Source of the DNA: Planctomycetaceae bacterium | Lineage (GTDB): Bacteria > Planctomycetota > Planctomycetia > Pirellulales > PALSA-1355 | Assembly (NCBI GenBank): GCA_003153375.1 | Contig: PLYM01000250.1 | Coordinates: 1-58,304, forward strand | Length of the DNA stretch: 58,304 nucleotides | Direction: 5' to 3' | Shown: positions 44,101 through 52,433 of the stretch, in pieces | How positions within the stretch are numbered: the first letter of the stretch is position 1 | Layout: every line of letters starts with the position of its first letter | Translations under genes and position numbers: made by a program | Notes under the pieces: model-generated | The model's input: only the letters and a program-made list of their open reading frames with translations | Told to the model about the DNA's origin: nothing | Databases searched by the model: none

Positions 44101-44734
44101 GACCTATTGCTCGCACACGATCGCACAAGTGTCCAGCTTGCAACATCGCACCGAGGTCGTCCTGGGCGGCATGCTGTCGTCGATCAAATACTCACAAACC
44201 AAAAATCCCCGCACCCCGGGGGCCAGCACCAAGTATGCGATGTTCGACCTCGAGGATACGACCGGCGCGATGCGCTCGATCATCTGGCCCGAGGAGTTCT
44301 CGCAACACGGTCACCTGGTCGAGGCCGACGCCACGCTCGTGGTGCGCGGCTCGGTCGACCGCCGGCCCGGCAGCGAGGAAGCCAATCTGATCGTCAACGA
44401 GTTGATCCCCTTCTCGGAATTGGCCGGACGCTTCACGCGCGGCATCGTGGTGCGCCTCAACGAACAGGAACACGGCGAGCGGCGGCTCGAATCGCTGTAT
44501 GAAATTCTCCGCGGCTATCCGGGCAATTGCGAGTTGCAACTGGTTCTCTGCCTGGCCGATGGCAGCCGGGTGACGATGAAAAGCGAGGGCGTGCGCGTCG
44601 AGCTGAACGGGGAAATGCGCGGCCGCGTCGACGCCCTGCTGGGGCCGGGCAACGTACGGCTGATCGCGGCGGCGCCGGTTTCCGGCGCCCCGCCCAAAAA
44701 GGCTCACGCCGGCCGGGCGCTCGCCCGCCAGTAA
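41153..44734 (+). CDS. dnaE: DNA polymerase III subunit alpha
   Basis: A 1193-residue replicative DNA polymerase of the C family, DnaE type. The N-terminal PHP domain begins FVHLHCHSHFSLLDGASPIQ and includes LTDHGNLYG and ATSDAHYV. The catalytic palm contains the metal-binding PDIDIDF (Asp412, Asp414) and later segments such as GTHAAAVVIADQPL, FQLESGGIRDLLQKMKPD and NALYRPGPLEGGM. The fingers include GYGFNKSHSTAYALIAY. The tandem HhH region and an OB domain (VVLGGMLSSIKYSQTKNP) complete the usual order. Length is normal. A weak promoter candidate (TTCGTT at 41085, TAGAAT at 41108) precedes the ATG. Confidence 0.98.
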   Translation: MSAPPFVHLHCHSHFSLLDGASPIQGLVDRAKAQGMTGLALTDHGNLYGALEFYRKARAAGINPILGYEAYIAPGSRFQKDAGGMKEASYHLTLLAQNKTGFKNLIKLASLAFFEGFYFKPRIDKETLQAHSEGLICLSGCVSGEFSRSILQQHGDVADMKQAMEVAAWFHKTFGDRYFIEIQNNGLEIQRIALEGAVDVARRMGLPMVATSDAHYVNREDAEAQDVLLCINTGKFRTDTQRMRMEGDQFYLRSGEEMYVALKGHEEALAQSQRIADSVDIQLDLGKRHFPKYPLPAEKTSQDYLRELCLEGLLDRYVGDPERMVDGQLNAAVMERLDFELSVINKLGFSNYFLIVWDFVRYSRQRDIPATARGSGVGSLVSYALYLSHVCPIRFDLLFERFLDESRLEAPDIDIDFCKDRRGDVIQYVKDKYGEANVAQIGTFGTLAARAAIRDVARALGWPIPRVDSIVALVPEELHITLPKALEASPDLKKAYDSDPDVRELLNLAMKIEGLARNVGTHAAAVVIADQPLVEYVPLGRVTGKDEVITQWAMGDVEAAGLLKMDFLGLRNLTILSKAVDLIEQTTGKRVDPHKFPLDDKPTFELLCRGETKGIFQLESGGIRDLLQKMKPDHFRDIIATNALYRPGPLEGGMVDDYVQVKHGRKPAVYPHPVMKDVLEETHGVMVYQEQVMRILNRLGGIDLPNAYSCIKAISKKKLPLIAKYREQFVEGTVAKGLDKAKAIDLFEMIEKFAGYGFNKSHSTAYALIAYMTAYLKAHYPVEFMAALLSGDIDGRNFKKKDALVEHMEDCRRMNIEVVPPDANRSEADFTVADGKIYVGLCAIKGCGEGAVAALSKARREGGAFKSIFDICERVDPSQLNRSTIETLIKAGALDSLGAKRSQNMAVIERAMQSGASLHSDRRSGQKGLFDAVEEPAERGAGAGGSLPQLDEWDDRTRLNAEKEVLGFYLTSHPLAEYEQALTTYCSHTIAQVSSLQHRTEVVLGGMLSSIKYSQTKNPRTPGASTKYAMFDLEDTTGAMRSIIWPEEFSQHGHLVEADATLVVRGSVDRRPGSEEANLIVNELIPFSELAGRFTRGIVVRLNEQEHGERRLESLYEILRGYPGNCELQLVLCLADGSRVTMKSEGVRVELNGEMRGRVDALLGPGNVRLIAAAPVSGAPPKKAHAGRALARQ

Positions 44735-44821
44735 ACCGGCCCGATTCGCCCATTTTTCCGGATAATCGGACTTTCTCCGCAATCGCCCGTCGCAGTCCCG
44801 CTCTGGGCGAGGGCCCGTCCG

Positions 44822-44850
44822 TTGCTTTACCCAGTTTGCCTAATTAAGAT
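44822..44850 (+). promoter_or_regulatory. Possible sigma-70 promoter of the first DUF1598-like gene
   Basis: TTGCTT (44822-44827) and TAAGAT (44845-44850) are spaced by 17 bases. The predicted start near 44857 gives a leader of about 118 bases that contains the strong hairpin at 44892-44935. Confidence 0.4.
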
Positions 44851-44891
44851 CGAGGAGTATCTTGCAGGACGCTCTGAAAACGTCCATTATC

Positions 44892-44935
44892 ACGCTTCCA
44901 CCCCTGTTTCTCACCGATTCACGGGGTGGAAGCGT
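44892..44935 (+). promoter_or_regulatory. 13-base-pair leader hairpin
   Basis: ACGCTTCCACCCC (44892-44904) and GGGGTGGAAGCGT (44923-44935) form a perfect 13-pair inverted repeat around an 18-base loop. It lies in the leader of the DUF1598-like gene, 39 bases before the ATG at 44975. No T-tract follows, so it is not a standard terminator; it may be a regulatory or mRNA-stabilising element, or a binding site for a dimeric protein. Confidence 0.6.
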
Positions 44936-44974
44936 ATCCGGAACACGTCTTTTCGCTCGCGGAGCACTTTGGGC

Positions 44975-46429
44975 ATGCGCTGCCATGATCGCCACGTCTT
45001 CAATCTGTCGTTGGCTGCCGCGCTCTGCCTGAGCCTTTGTACCGCGGCCGCGGCGCAAGTCGCCGGCGGTGTTGGCGGCGTCGGGGGTGTCGGGGGTGTC
45101 TCACGCCCCACGACAGGCGTAAGCAACTTCAACAGCGGTGGCGCCAGCGGCGCCAACGGCGTGATTGTTGACGCCGAAGGTGTCTTGCGATTGCAGCACT
45201 TCCCCGATCCGGGGGGCATGCTGGCCCGCAAACGCATCGCCGAAGCCAAGGCGCACCTGAACCCCCAAGTGGCCAAGACCAGTAAGCTTCGCAAGGTGTC
45301 GCTCAATCGTCTCGAGGCGGCCGTCCGTGCACGGCTCGACGCGGGCAGTCCGGCCAGCGAAGAGATGCAGTTTCTCGCCGGCCTCACGCAGCTGCGCTAC
45401 GTGTTCTACTATCCCCAAACCAAAGACATCGTGCTGGCCGGCCCGGCCGAAGGTTGGGCTTCGGATCCCTCCGGCCGCATCTGCGGCATCGATTCCGGAC
45501 GGCCCGCCTTGCAGTTACAGGACCTGATCGTGGCCCTGCGAGCGTTTGCCCCCGGCGAGCGCGAAGCACCGGTGATTCTCTGTTCGATCGACCCAACCCC
45601 CGAGGGCCTGGCCCGCATGCAGCAATTTCTGCGCAGCGTGGGCTCGCAAATCTCGCCGGCCGACACCGAGATGATCGTCGACGGCCTGCGCACGAACCTC
45701 GGCATGCAAAACATTCGCGTCGGCGGCGTCGCGCCCAACACGCATTTCGCCCAGGTGCTGCTCGAGTGCGACTATCGCATGAAGTTGATCGGCATCGGCT
45801 TGGAAAAACCCCCCGTGCGGATGGTCAGCTATGTCGATGCCGCCAAGCCCGGCGGCAGCCGTAACGCCCTGACCCGCTGGTACTTCATTCCCGACTACAA
45901 CTGCGTGCGCGTGGCGGGCGACAAGCTGGGACTCGAACTGGTGGGCGACGTCGTCAAGCTCGTCACCGAAGACCAACTGGTCAATCGCGACGGCAGCCGT
46001 GCGGTCACCGGCAAAGCCAATCGGGCCAGCGACGTGTTCACCAAGGCCTTCACGCAAAAGTATTCGGAGCTGGCGGCCCGCGTGCCGGTGTTTGCCGAAA
46101 TGCGCAATTGCATCGACCTGGCCATCGCCGCGGCGTTCATCCATCAGCAGGACTTCTACGGCCAGTCGAGCTGGCAGGCCGAGACCTTCAACAACGAACA
46201 AGCCGTCAAGGTCGAGACCTACCAGGCCCCCTTGCGCGTGCAAACGGTCTGCACGGCGGTTTGGAAAGGCAACCAGTTGATGACCCCCGTCGGCGGCGGC
46301 GTGACGATCCACCCCGACCGGGCCCTGCAAAGCAAGAACGTTCTGCCGGACGAGGACGACAAGGTCGCGGGAGTCCGCGAAGAAGTGAGTATGGAAAATA
46401 TTCCGGCCGATCGTTGGTGGTGGGATTAG
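44975..46429 (+). CDS. Exported planctomycete protein resembling DUF1598 (paralogue 1)
   Basis: A 484-residue protein with a signal peptide (HVFNLSLAAALCLSLCTAAAAQ) followed by a Gly/Val repeat (four GGV units) and then the conserved body from NSGGASGANGVIVDAEGVL to the C-terminal DRWWWD. I believe the family is DUF1598, known almost only from planctomycetes, but this is from memory and not checked. The body is clearly homologous to the next gene over about 430 residues. It contains IDPTPEGLARMQQFLRSVGSQ and the very conserved stretch that follows ADTEMIVDGLRTNLGMQ. No catalytic motif is recognised. The ATG at 44975 is chosen because it starts the signal peptide; the frame is open from 44822. 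Location is probably periplasmic or cell-surface. Confidence 0.85.
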   Translation: MRCHDRHVFNLSLAAALCLSLCTAAAAQVAGGVGGVGGVGGVSRPTTGVSNFNSGGASGANGVIVDAEGVLRLQHFPDPGGMLARKRIAEAKAHLNPQVAKTSKLRKVSLNRLEAAVRARLDAGSPASEEMQFLAGLTQLRYVFYYPQTKDIVLAGPAEGWASDPSGRICGIDSGRPALQLQDLIVALRAFAPGEREAPVILCSIDPTPEGLARMQQFLRSVGSQISPADTEMIVDGLRTNLGMQNIRVGGVAPNTHFAQVLLECDYRMKLIGIGLEKPPVRMVSYVDAAKPGGSRNALTRWYFIPDYNCVRVAGDKLGLELVGDVVKLVTEDQLVNRDGSRAVTGKANRASDVFTKAFTQKYSELAARVPVFAEMRNCIDLAIAAAFIHQQDFYGQSSWQAETFNNEQAVKVETYQAPLRVQTVCTAVWKGNQLMTPVGGGVTIHPDRALQSKNVLPDEDDKVAGVREEVSMENIPADRWWWD

Positions 46430-46487
46430 CCTCGCGCTGCATCAAGTGCGGGCAGCCGACAGCGGTCGAAGTGCTGGCACTGATTTT

Positions 46488-46515
46488 TTGATTAAATTCG
46501 CCAAGAATCTATAAT
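46488..46515 (+). promoter_or_regulatory. Strong sigma-70 promoter of the second DUF1598-like gene
   Basis: TTGATT (46488-46493), 16 bases, then a perfect TATAAT (46510-46515), in an AT-rich patch that stands out from its surroundings. The leader to the ATG at 46650 would be about 128 bases. Confidence 0.6.
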
Positions 46516-46649
46516 TGGGATTGTTCGTTTCAGCCAAACTTCACGGTGTCGGCATGTCACTTCAGACAAGGTGCCAAGGCAGCCGTTTCCTTTCCCTACT
46601 CCCCATTCGGACGAAGCGCCGCTGGCGCCAATTTGACGGAGAAGTCTCC

Positions 46650-48815
46650 ATGGCCCGTACATCGAAGTTGAGTCTTCTCGCCGCCGTGATGGCGTCGAGC
46701 ATGCTGCTGGCAACGGCCGCCCAGGCACAGACGATCGTCGTGCCGATCGCGCAATGGCGGTTCGAGCCGGCAAATTTCTATGGCGACACGAGTGGCAATG
46801 CGAACACGCTGGTCGACGGCGCGGGTGCTAGCGTGGCAGTCCACAGCACGGCAACCATCGGACCGGCCGGCGGAACGGGCAGCGCCCAGTTCACCGGCAC
46901 CGCCGTGTTGCGCACCGCGGCCACGCTCGATCTGCGCGGCGCGACCCATTTGCGCATCAGTTGGATCCAACGCAATAATGCCACGGTGCTAGTTCAACCG
47001 CGGTTCCTGTTCGAACACACGACCAACTACACGCTCTTCCGCGGGGCTTTTGCCGCCGCGGCCAATAGCGACCTGACGGGCACTACCGATCCGACGACCC
47101 AAGGCTATGTCGCGCTGCAAGGCATTGGCCTGGTTTCGGATCTGTTTCCCATGAACGCGGGCATCGTGGCGCCAGGCGGCGCCTGGCAGCAGTTCACGAC
47201 CGACATCGACCTGACCACCGGGGTGCCGACTCCTATTGGGATTACCGATGTCAATGGAGTAGCGATTGGCGTGCCTTTGAACAACGGCGGCGCTCCCGCA
47301 ACCTTCGTCAACGACATTTTCTACATCGGCGCGCGCGGCAACACGGCCACCAACGGGTTCATCGGCAACATCGACGAACTCACGATCGACAGCATCGTCA
47401 ACGCCACCGGCGGTGGTGGTGCCGGCGGTGGTGGTGGCGCCGGCACGGGCGCAGGAACCGGCACGGGCGTGGGCACGGGAATCGTTGGCAATGGCCTGTT
47501 CGGCACCACGCCCTTCAATAGCGGCGGCGCCAGCGGCGCCAACGGCGTGATCGTCGATGCCGACGGCGTGCTGCGCATGCAACACTTTCCCGACCCGAAT
47601 GGAATGCTGACCAAGCGACGCATTCTCGAATCTCGCGCCCGGCTGAATCCTCATGTGGCCCGAGCCAGCACGCTGCGCAAGATTTCGCTCAATCGCTTGG
47701 AAGCGGCCGTCCGCGCCCGCGTCGACGGCGGAAATCCGCCGACCGAGGAAATGCAATACCTCGCCGGCATCACCCGGGTCCGCTATCTCTTCTACTATCC
47801 CGATACCAAGGACATCGTGCTGGCCGGCCCGGCCGAGCCGTGGGCCGCCGACTTGTCGGGTCTCGTCCGCGGCACCGACAGCGGCCATCCGACCTTGGAA
47901 TTGCAAGATCTCATCGCGGCCCTGCGTGCGTTCGCCCCCGGGCAACGCCAGGCGCCGGTGATCCTCTGCTCGATCGACCCGACCCCCGAGGGCCTGGCCC
48001 GCATGCAGCAATTCCTGCGCGGCATCGGCTCGCAAATCTCGCCGGCCGACACCGAGATGATCGTCGATGGCCTGCGCACGAACCTTGGCATGCAAAGCAT
48101 TCGCGTCGGCGGAGTAGCCCCCAGCACTCATTTCGCCCAGGTGCTGCTCGAGTGCGACTATCGCATGAAGCTGATCGGCATCGGCCTGGAAAAGCCGCCG
48201 GTACGGATGGTCAGCTATGTCGATGCCGCCAAGCCCGGCGGCAGCCGTAACGCCCTGACCCGCTGGTACTTCATTCCCGACTACAACTGCGTGCGCGTGG
48301 CCGATGACAAGCTGGGCCTCGAGCTGCTGGGCGACGGCGTCAAGCTCGTCACCGAAGATCAGATCGTGGCCAATGACGGAAACCGCGCGGTGAGCGGCAA
48401 GGGCAACAAGGCCAGCGACACGTTCACCAAGAACTTCACGCAAAAGTATTCCGAGCTGGCGGCTCGCGTGCCGGTGTTTGCCGAGATGCGTAACTGCATT
48501 GACCTGGCCATCGCCGCGGCATTCATCCACCAGCAGGACTTCTACCGCAAAGCCGATTGGAACGCCGCCACCTTTAACGACGAGCAATCCCTGGCCGTCG
48601 AAACCAGCACGGCGCCCATGCAGGTCGAAACGGTCTGCACGGCGGTTTGGAAGGGCAATCACCTGATGACGCCGGTCGGTGGCGGCGTGACGATTCATGC
48701 TCAACAAGCCTTGCAGAGCAAGAACGTGCAGCCCGACAAGGACGGCGCGGTCACGGAAGCCCGCGAGGCGGTCGGCATGGACAAGATTCCGGCCGAGCGT
48801 TGGTGGTGGGACTAG
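46650..48815 (+). CDS. Exported LamG-like plus DUF1598-like protein (paralogue 2)
   Basis: A 721-residue protein with a signal peptide (KLSLLAAVMASSMLLATAAQAQ). Residues about 25-245 resemble a LamG/concanavalin-like fold (VPIAQWRFEPANFYGDTSGN, FVNDIFYIGARGNTATNGFIG, NIDELTIDSIV). A Gly-rich linker of about 30 residues follows, then the same conserved body as the preceding gene, from NSGGASGANGVIVDADGVL to AERWWWD. It arose by tandem duplication, with either gain of the LamG-like part here or its loss upstream. The ATG at 46650 follows GGAGAAG by about 6 bases. No enzymatic motif is seen; the LamG-like domain suggests binding of sugars or a surface partner. Confidence 0.85.
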   Translation: MARTSKLSLLAAVMASSMLLATAAQAQTIVVPIAQWRFEPANFYGDTSGNANTLVDGAGASVAVHSTATIGPAGGTGSAQFTGTAVLRTAATLDLRGATHLRISWIQRNNATVLVQPRFLFEHTTNYTLFRGAFAAAANSDLTGTTDPTTQGYVALQGIGLVSDLFPMNAGIVAPGGAWQQFTTDIDLTTGVPTPIGITDVNGVAIGVPLNNGGAPATFVNDIFYIGARGNTATNGFIGNIDELTIDSIVNATGGGGAGGGGGAGTGAGTGTGVGTGIVGNGLFGTTPFNSGGASGANGVIVDADGVLRMQHFPDPNGMLTKRRILESRARLNPHVARASTLRKISLNRLEAAVRARVDGGNPPTEEMQYLAGITRVRYLFYYPDTKDIVLAGPAEPWAADLSGLVRGTDSGHPTLELQDLIAALRAFAPGQRQAPVILCSIDPTPEGLARMQQFLRGIGSQISPADTEMIVDGLRTNLGMQSIRVGGVAPSTHFAQVLLECDYRMKLIGIGLEKPPVRMVSYVDAAKPGGSRNALTRWYFIPDYNCVRVADDKLGLELLGDGVKLVTEDQIVANDGNRAVSGKGNKASDTFTKNFTQKYSELAARVPVFAEMRNCIDLAIAAAFIHQQDFYRKADWNAATFNDEQSLAVETSTAPMQVETVCTAVWKGNHLMTPVGGGVTIHAQQALQSKNVQPDKDGAVTEAREAVGMDKIPAERWWWD

Positions 48816-48839
48816 ATTCGCCCACGCTGACGTGAGCGC

Positions 48840-50207
48840 TTACTCGCGATTGACCAGCACCACGCGAACGTCGCAAACGTTCGTATGTGTGGGTCCGGTC
48901 TTCAGCAGGCCGTCGAGCGCCTCGAAGAACGAATAGGCATCGTTGCGGCGCAGATAATCGCCCGGTTCGATCCGCAGTTCCTGAGCGCGGGCCAGCAGCG
49001 AGCCATCGGCCACCGCGCCGGCCGCGTCGGTCGGGCCATCCTCGCCATCGGTGCCGCCGGAGAGGATCACCAGGTCCTGCCCTCGTGCGGCGGCGAATCG
49101 TTCGGCCTCCAAATGCTCGACCGCCGCCAAAACCAATTGTTGATTGCGCCCGCCGCGCCCGCGCTCGGCCTGGGCGATCAGCTTGACGGTCGGCTCGCCG
49201 CCGCTGATCAAACAGTCGCTGCCCCCGTCGCGCAACATGGCCAGCGCCGCGTTGGCCAGTTCGCGCCCGATCACTTCGGCTGGCCCCTCCGACTGGGGCG
49301 CTGACGAGGCCCGCGGCAAGTAGCCCAATCGACGGGCCTCGGCGGCAGCGGCCTGCACGGCCACGGCATTGTTGCCGATCACGAGGTTCGTCACCTGGCA
49401 GGACCACGTCTCGGCGGCCCGCTCGGCACGTCGTGTCAGCGATTCGAACACGCGCGGTGAAATCCCAGCTTCGCGGGCGCCATAACGTTCGAGCACGGCC
49501 AGGGCGTCGGCGGGCGTGGAACGGTCGACCACCGTGGGGCCCGAGCCGATCGTGTCGAGCGGATCGCCCAGCACGTCCGAGATCACGAGCGTCGCCAGTC
49601 GGCCGGCGCGGCAGGCCGCGGCCAGTTTGCCCCCCTTGATGCGGCTCAACTGCTTGCGGACCGTATTGAGATCCTCGATCGGCGCGCCGGCCGCGCTCAG
49701 GTGACGCGTGACGAGCAGCTTGTCGTCCAGCGACACACCCTCGATCGGATCGGGCAGCAAGGCCGATGCCCCGCCCGAGATCAACGCGATGCACAGATCG
49801 TCGCTTCCCAGCGAACCAACCAGCCGCAGGATTTCCCGCGAGCCGGCGACACCCTCGGGCGACGGCTCGTTGACGCCGGCCTCGCGCGCGGCGTGCAGAT
49901 GAATGGCTTCGAACGGCACGACACAGTCGGCCGGCACGTTCACCCAACCGCTGACGCGCTTGTCGCGCACGATGCGCGGCCCCAAGGCTTCGACCAGCCC
50001 GCGCGACATGCCGGCGCCCGCCTTGCCGGCGCCGACCACCGCAATGCGGCCGACGCGTTTCAGGTCGATCGGCTGACCTCCGATTTCCAGCCGGTCGCCA
50101 TCGACCACGACCGCCTGCCGCACCAGGTGGTCGGAGCGCACCGCCTCGACGCCCGCTTGCCAGATGGCTAGCGCGTCGGCCCGCAATGGCTTGGCGGAAG
50201 ATGTCAT
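48840..50207 (-). CDS. Glycerate kinase (GckA/TtuD, MOFRL family)
   Basis: A 455-residue glycerate 2-kinase of the DUF4147/MOFRL family, which phosphorylates D-glycerate to 2-phosphoglycerate. Conserved blocks are RIAVVGAGKAGAGMSRGLVEAL, CIALISGGASALLPDPIEGVSL, LNTVRKQLSRIKGGKLA, SDVLGDPLDTIGSGPTV and the C-terminal MOFRL segment ILSGGTDGEDGPTDAAGAV. The frame is open to 50333, but the ATG at 50207 begins the usual N-terminal helix (ADALAIWQAGVEAV). Some family members were named hydroxypyruvate reductase in older annotation. It would feed glycerate from sugar-acid breakdown or photorespiration-like salvage into glycolysis. It is convergent with the DUF1598-like gene and divergent from the next. 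Confidence 0.93.
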   Translation of the reverse strand: MTSSAKPLRADALAIWQAGVEAVRSDHLVRQAVVVDGDRLEIGGQPIDLKRVGRIAVVGAGKAGAGMSRGLVEALGPRIVRDKRVSGWVNVPADCVVPFEAIHLHAAREAGVNEPSPEGVAGSREILRLVGSLGSDDLCIALISGGASALLPDPIEGVSLDDKLLVTRHLSAAGAPIEDLNTVRKQLSRIKGGKLAAACRAGRLATLVISDVLGDPLDTIGSGPTVVDRSTPADALAVLERYGAREAGISPRVFESLTRRAERAAETWSCQVTNLVIGNNAVAVQAAAAEARRLGYLPRASSAPQSEGPAEVIGRELANAALAMLRDGGSDCLISGGEPTVKLIAQAERGRGGRNQQLVLAAVEHLEAERFAAARGQDLVILSGGTDGEDGPTDAAGAVADGSLLARAQELRIEPGDYLRRNDAYSFFEALDGLLKTGPTHTNVCDVRVVLVNRE

Positions 50208-50326
50208 GGTCGCGGTTTCGAGGGGGTCGGTTCGTGGGCGCGTCGTGATCGATTTTCCCTTCTCGCCGAGCGTCTGGGAAGAGGTTAGGCTATCGGGAGT
50301 TCGCGCTCTCTCGGTCAGGGCATTCG

Positions 50327-52426
50327 ATGACACGCTACGCCGTTACGATCTTCTTGAGCGCGTTCTTGCTGTTCCAGGTCCAGCCGCTGGTGGGCAAGTT
50401 CATCTTGCCCTGGTTCGGTGGCACCCCGGCGGTCTGGACCACTTGCATGCTCTTCTTTCAGGTGCTGTTGCTGGGCGGCTATAGCTATGCGCACCTGTTG
50501 ACGAGCACGCTGAAGATCGGGCAGCAGCGCGGCTTGCACCTGACCCTGTTGGCGGCATCGCTCGTGTTTCTGCCGATCGTGCCCAGCGAGGCCTGGAAGC
50601 CCGTCGGCGCCCAAATGCCGGTGACCGACATCCTGTTGCTGCTGCTGGCGACGATCGGCCTGCCCTACTTCCTGCTGTCTTCGACCGGGCCGCTGTTGCA
50701 AGAGAGCTTTCGCCGCGAGACCGGTAGAATCCCTTATCGGCTCTATTCGCTGTCGAACATCGGCTCGCTGCTGGCGCTGGTCACCTACCCGTTCGTGTTC
50801 GAGCCGCAACTAACGCGCCGTGCGCAGATCTATGCCTGGTCGGTCGGCTACCTGGTGTTCTTCGCCTGCTGTGCCTGGTGCGCTTGGCGCTTCGCGCCGA
50901 TCGCACCGCCGAGCGATGCGCGTGGCAACGCCGACCACCGGGCCTCGCAAGAGGTAGCGGACAAGCCAAGGCGGGGGCAGATCCTGCTCTGGCTGGCGCT
51001 GGCTGCATGCGGGTCGACGATGCTGCTGGCCACCACCAATCAACTCTGCCAGGAAGTCTCGTCGGTGCCGTTTCTGTGGGTGCTGCCGCTGGCCATCTAC
51101 CTGGTGACCTTCATCCTTTGTTTCGATCACGATCGCTGGTATTACCGCAATGGCTTTTTGTTTTTGTTGACCGTCGTGATCGTGTTGGCGGGCATCACCT
51201 TGGACCTGGGCCGCGCGCTGAGCCTGCGCAACCAATTGGCGGCCTACTTGCTCACGCTGTTCGTCTGCTGCATGGTCTGCCACGGAGAACTGGCCGGCGC
51301 CAAACCAGCGCCGCGCTTCGCCACGCTGTTCTATTTGATCGTCTCGGCCGGCGGCGCCGTGGGAGGCATTCTGGTGGCGATTGTCGCGCCGCTCGTCTTC
51401 TCCGGCTATTGGGAATATCAGCTCGGCCTGGTGGCCACGGTCGTGCTGGCGCTGGTGGCCACGTTTGGGTCCTCGGCGGCCCGCGCGGCAATCCCGCACC
51501 GTCAGTTCGTGATCGGCGGCACCATCGCCCTGGGCACCGGATTGGCGATCGTCTTGATCCTTCACTTTTCGTCGGAACCCTTGGGCAACGAGGAAAAGCT
51601 GGCCAGCTCGCGAAATTTCTACGGCGTGTTGCGCGTCAATCGCAGCGGCGAACTCGACCGAAACGGACCCCGCAACGAACTGATGCACGGGCAGACACAG
51701 CACGGCTTCCAACTTCTCGATTCCGACAAGCTCCGCTGGCCCACTTCCTATTATGGCAAGACGAGCGGAGTCGGCCTGGCCTTGCGCCATCATCCCCGCC
51801 GCCATGCCGCCGATGCCGAGCAGCGCACCTTGCGCATCGGCATTGTTGGCTTAGGCTGCGGCACGCTGGCCGCTTATGGCCAGCCGGGCGACACGATTCG
51901 GTTCTACGAGCTCAATCCCGAAGTCCAGCGACTGGCCGCCGAGTATTTCACCTATTGCAAGGACTCGGAGGCCACGATCGACGTCGTCCTGGGCGATGCC
52001 CGCATCAGCCTGGAACGCGAGCTGGCGGAAGGCCACGCGCCGAAATTCGACGTGCTGGTCGTCGATGCTTTCAGCAGCGATGCGATTCCGATGCACCTGC
52101 TGACCAAGGAGTGCGTCGAATTATATCGCTCTCGCCTGGAGCCCGACGGGCTGCTCTGCTTGCACATCTCGAATAGCTTCCTCGATGTCAGCGGCGTCGT
52201 CTACGGAATCGCGCAGGCCGTGGGCAGCCGTTGCGAATTCATCGAGAGCGATGGCGACCCGGCCCTGAGCACCGACATGGCCACGTGGGCCATCGTGACC
52301 GCGAACGACGATTTTCTGCGCACGCCCGAGGTGCGACGCGCCTTGACGCCCAGGTATCCGAGCCAGCATCCGCCGGTCGTTTGGACCGACGACTACAGCA
52401 GCCTGTGGCAAGTGTTGCGGCCCTAG
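50327..52426 (+). CDS. Fused membrane/spermidine synthase-like protein
   Basis: A 699-residue protein. The N-terminal 430 residues are strongly hydrophobic with about ten membrane helices, opening with RYAVTIFLSAFLLFQVQPLVGKFILPWFGG, the hallmark of the membrane spermidine synthase-like family. The C-terminal part (about 495-690) has the Rossmann methyltransferase-like fold of aminopropyltransferases: IGIVGLGCGTLAAYGQPGD, IRFYELNPEVQRLA, VVLGDARISLEREL and VLVVDAFSSDAIPMHLLT. The GDAR and DAFSSDA motifs match the family, but true polyamine synthesis has rarely been shown for this type. The start ATG at 50327 is 120 bases from the divergent glycerate kinase start. It ends 7 bases from the convergent gene at 52434. 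Confidence 0.9.
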   Translation: MTRYAVTIFLSAFLLFQVQPLVGKFILPWFGGTPAVWTTCMLFFQVLLLGGYSYAHLLTSTLKIGQQRGLHLTLLAASLVFLPIVPSEAWKPVGAQMPVTDILLLLLATIGLPYFLLSSTGPLLQESFRRETGRIPYRLYSLSNIGSLLALVTYPFVFEPQLTRRAQIYAWSVGYLVFFACCAWCAWRFAPIAPPSDARGNADHRASQEVADKPRRGQILLWLALAACGSTMLLATTNQLCQEVSSVPFLWVLPLAIYLVTFILCFDHDRWYYRNGFLFLLTVVIVLAGITLDLGRALSLRNQLAAYLLTLFVCCMVCHGELAGAKPAPRFATLFYLIVSAGGAVGGILVAIVAPLVFSGYWEYQLGLVATVVLALVATFGSSAARAAIPHRQFVIGGTIALGTGLAIVLILHFSSEPLGNEEKLASSRNFYGVLRVNRSGELDRNGPRNELMHGQTQHGFQLLDSDKLRWPTSYYGKTSGVGLALRHHPRRHAADAEQRTLRIGIVGLGCGTLAAYGQPGDTIRFYELNPEVQRLAAEYFTYCKDSEATIDVVLGDARISLERELAEGHAPKFDVLVVDAFSSDAIPMHLLTKECVELYRSRLEPDGLLCLHISNSFLDVSGVVYGIAQAVGSRCEFIESDGDPALSTDMATWAIVTANDDFLRTPEVRRALTPRYPSQHPPVVWTDDYSSLWQVLRP

Positions 52427-52433
52427 AGCGCGC

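Noticed and set aside
45061-45110. GTCGGGGGTGTCGGGGGTGTC repeats as a CRISPR or regulatory array
   Set aside because: The units are in frame and encode a short Gly-Gly-Val linker in the DUF1598-like protein.
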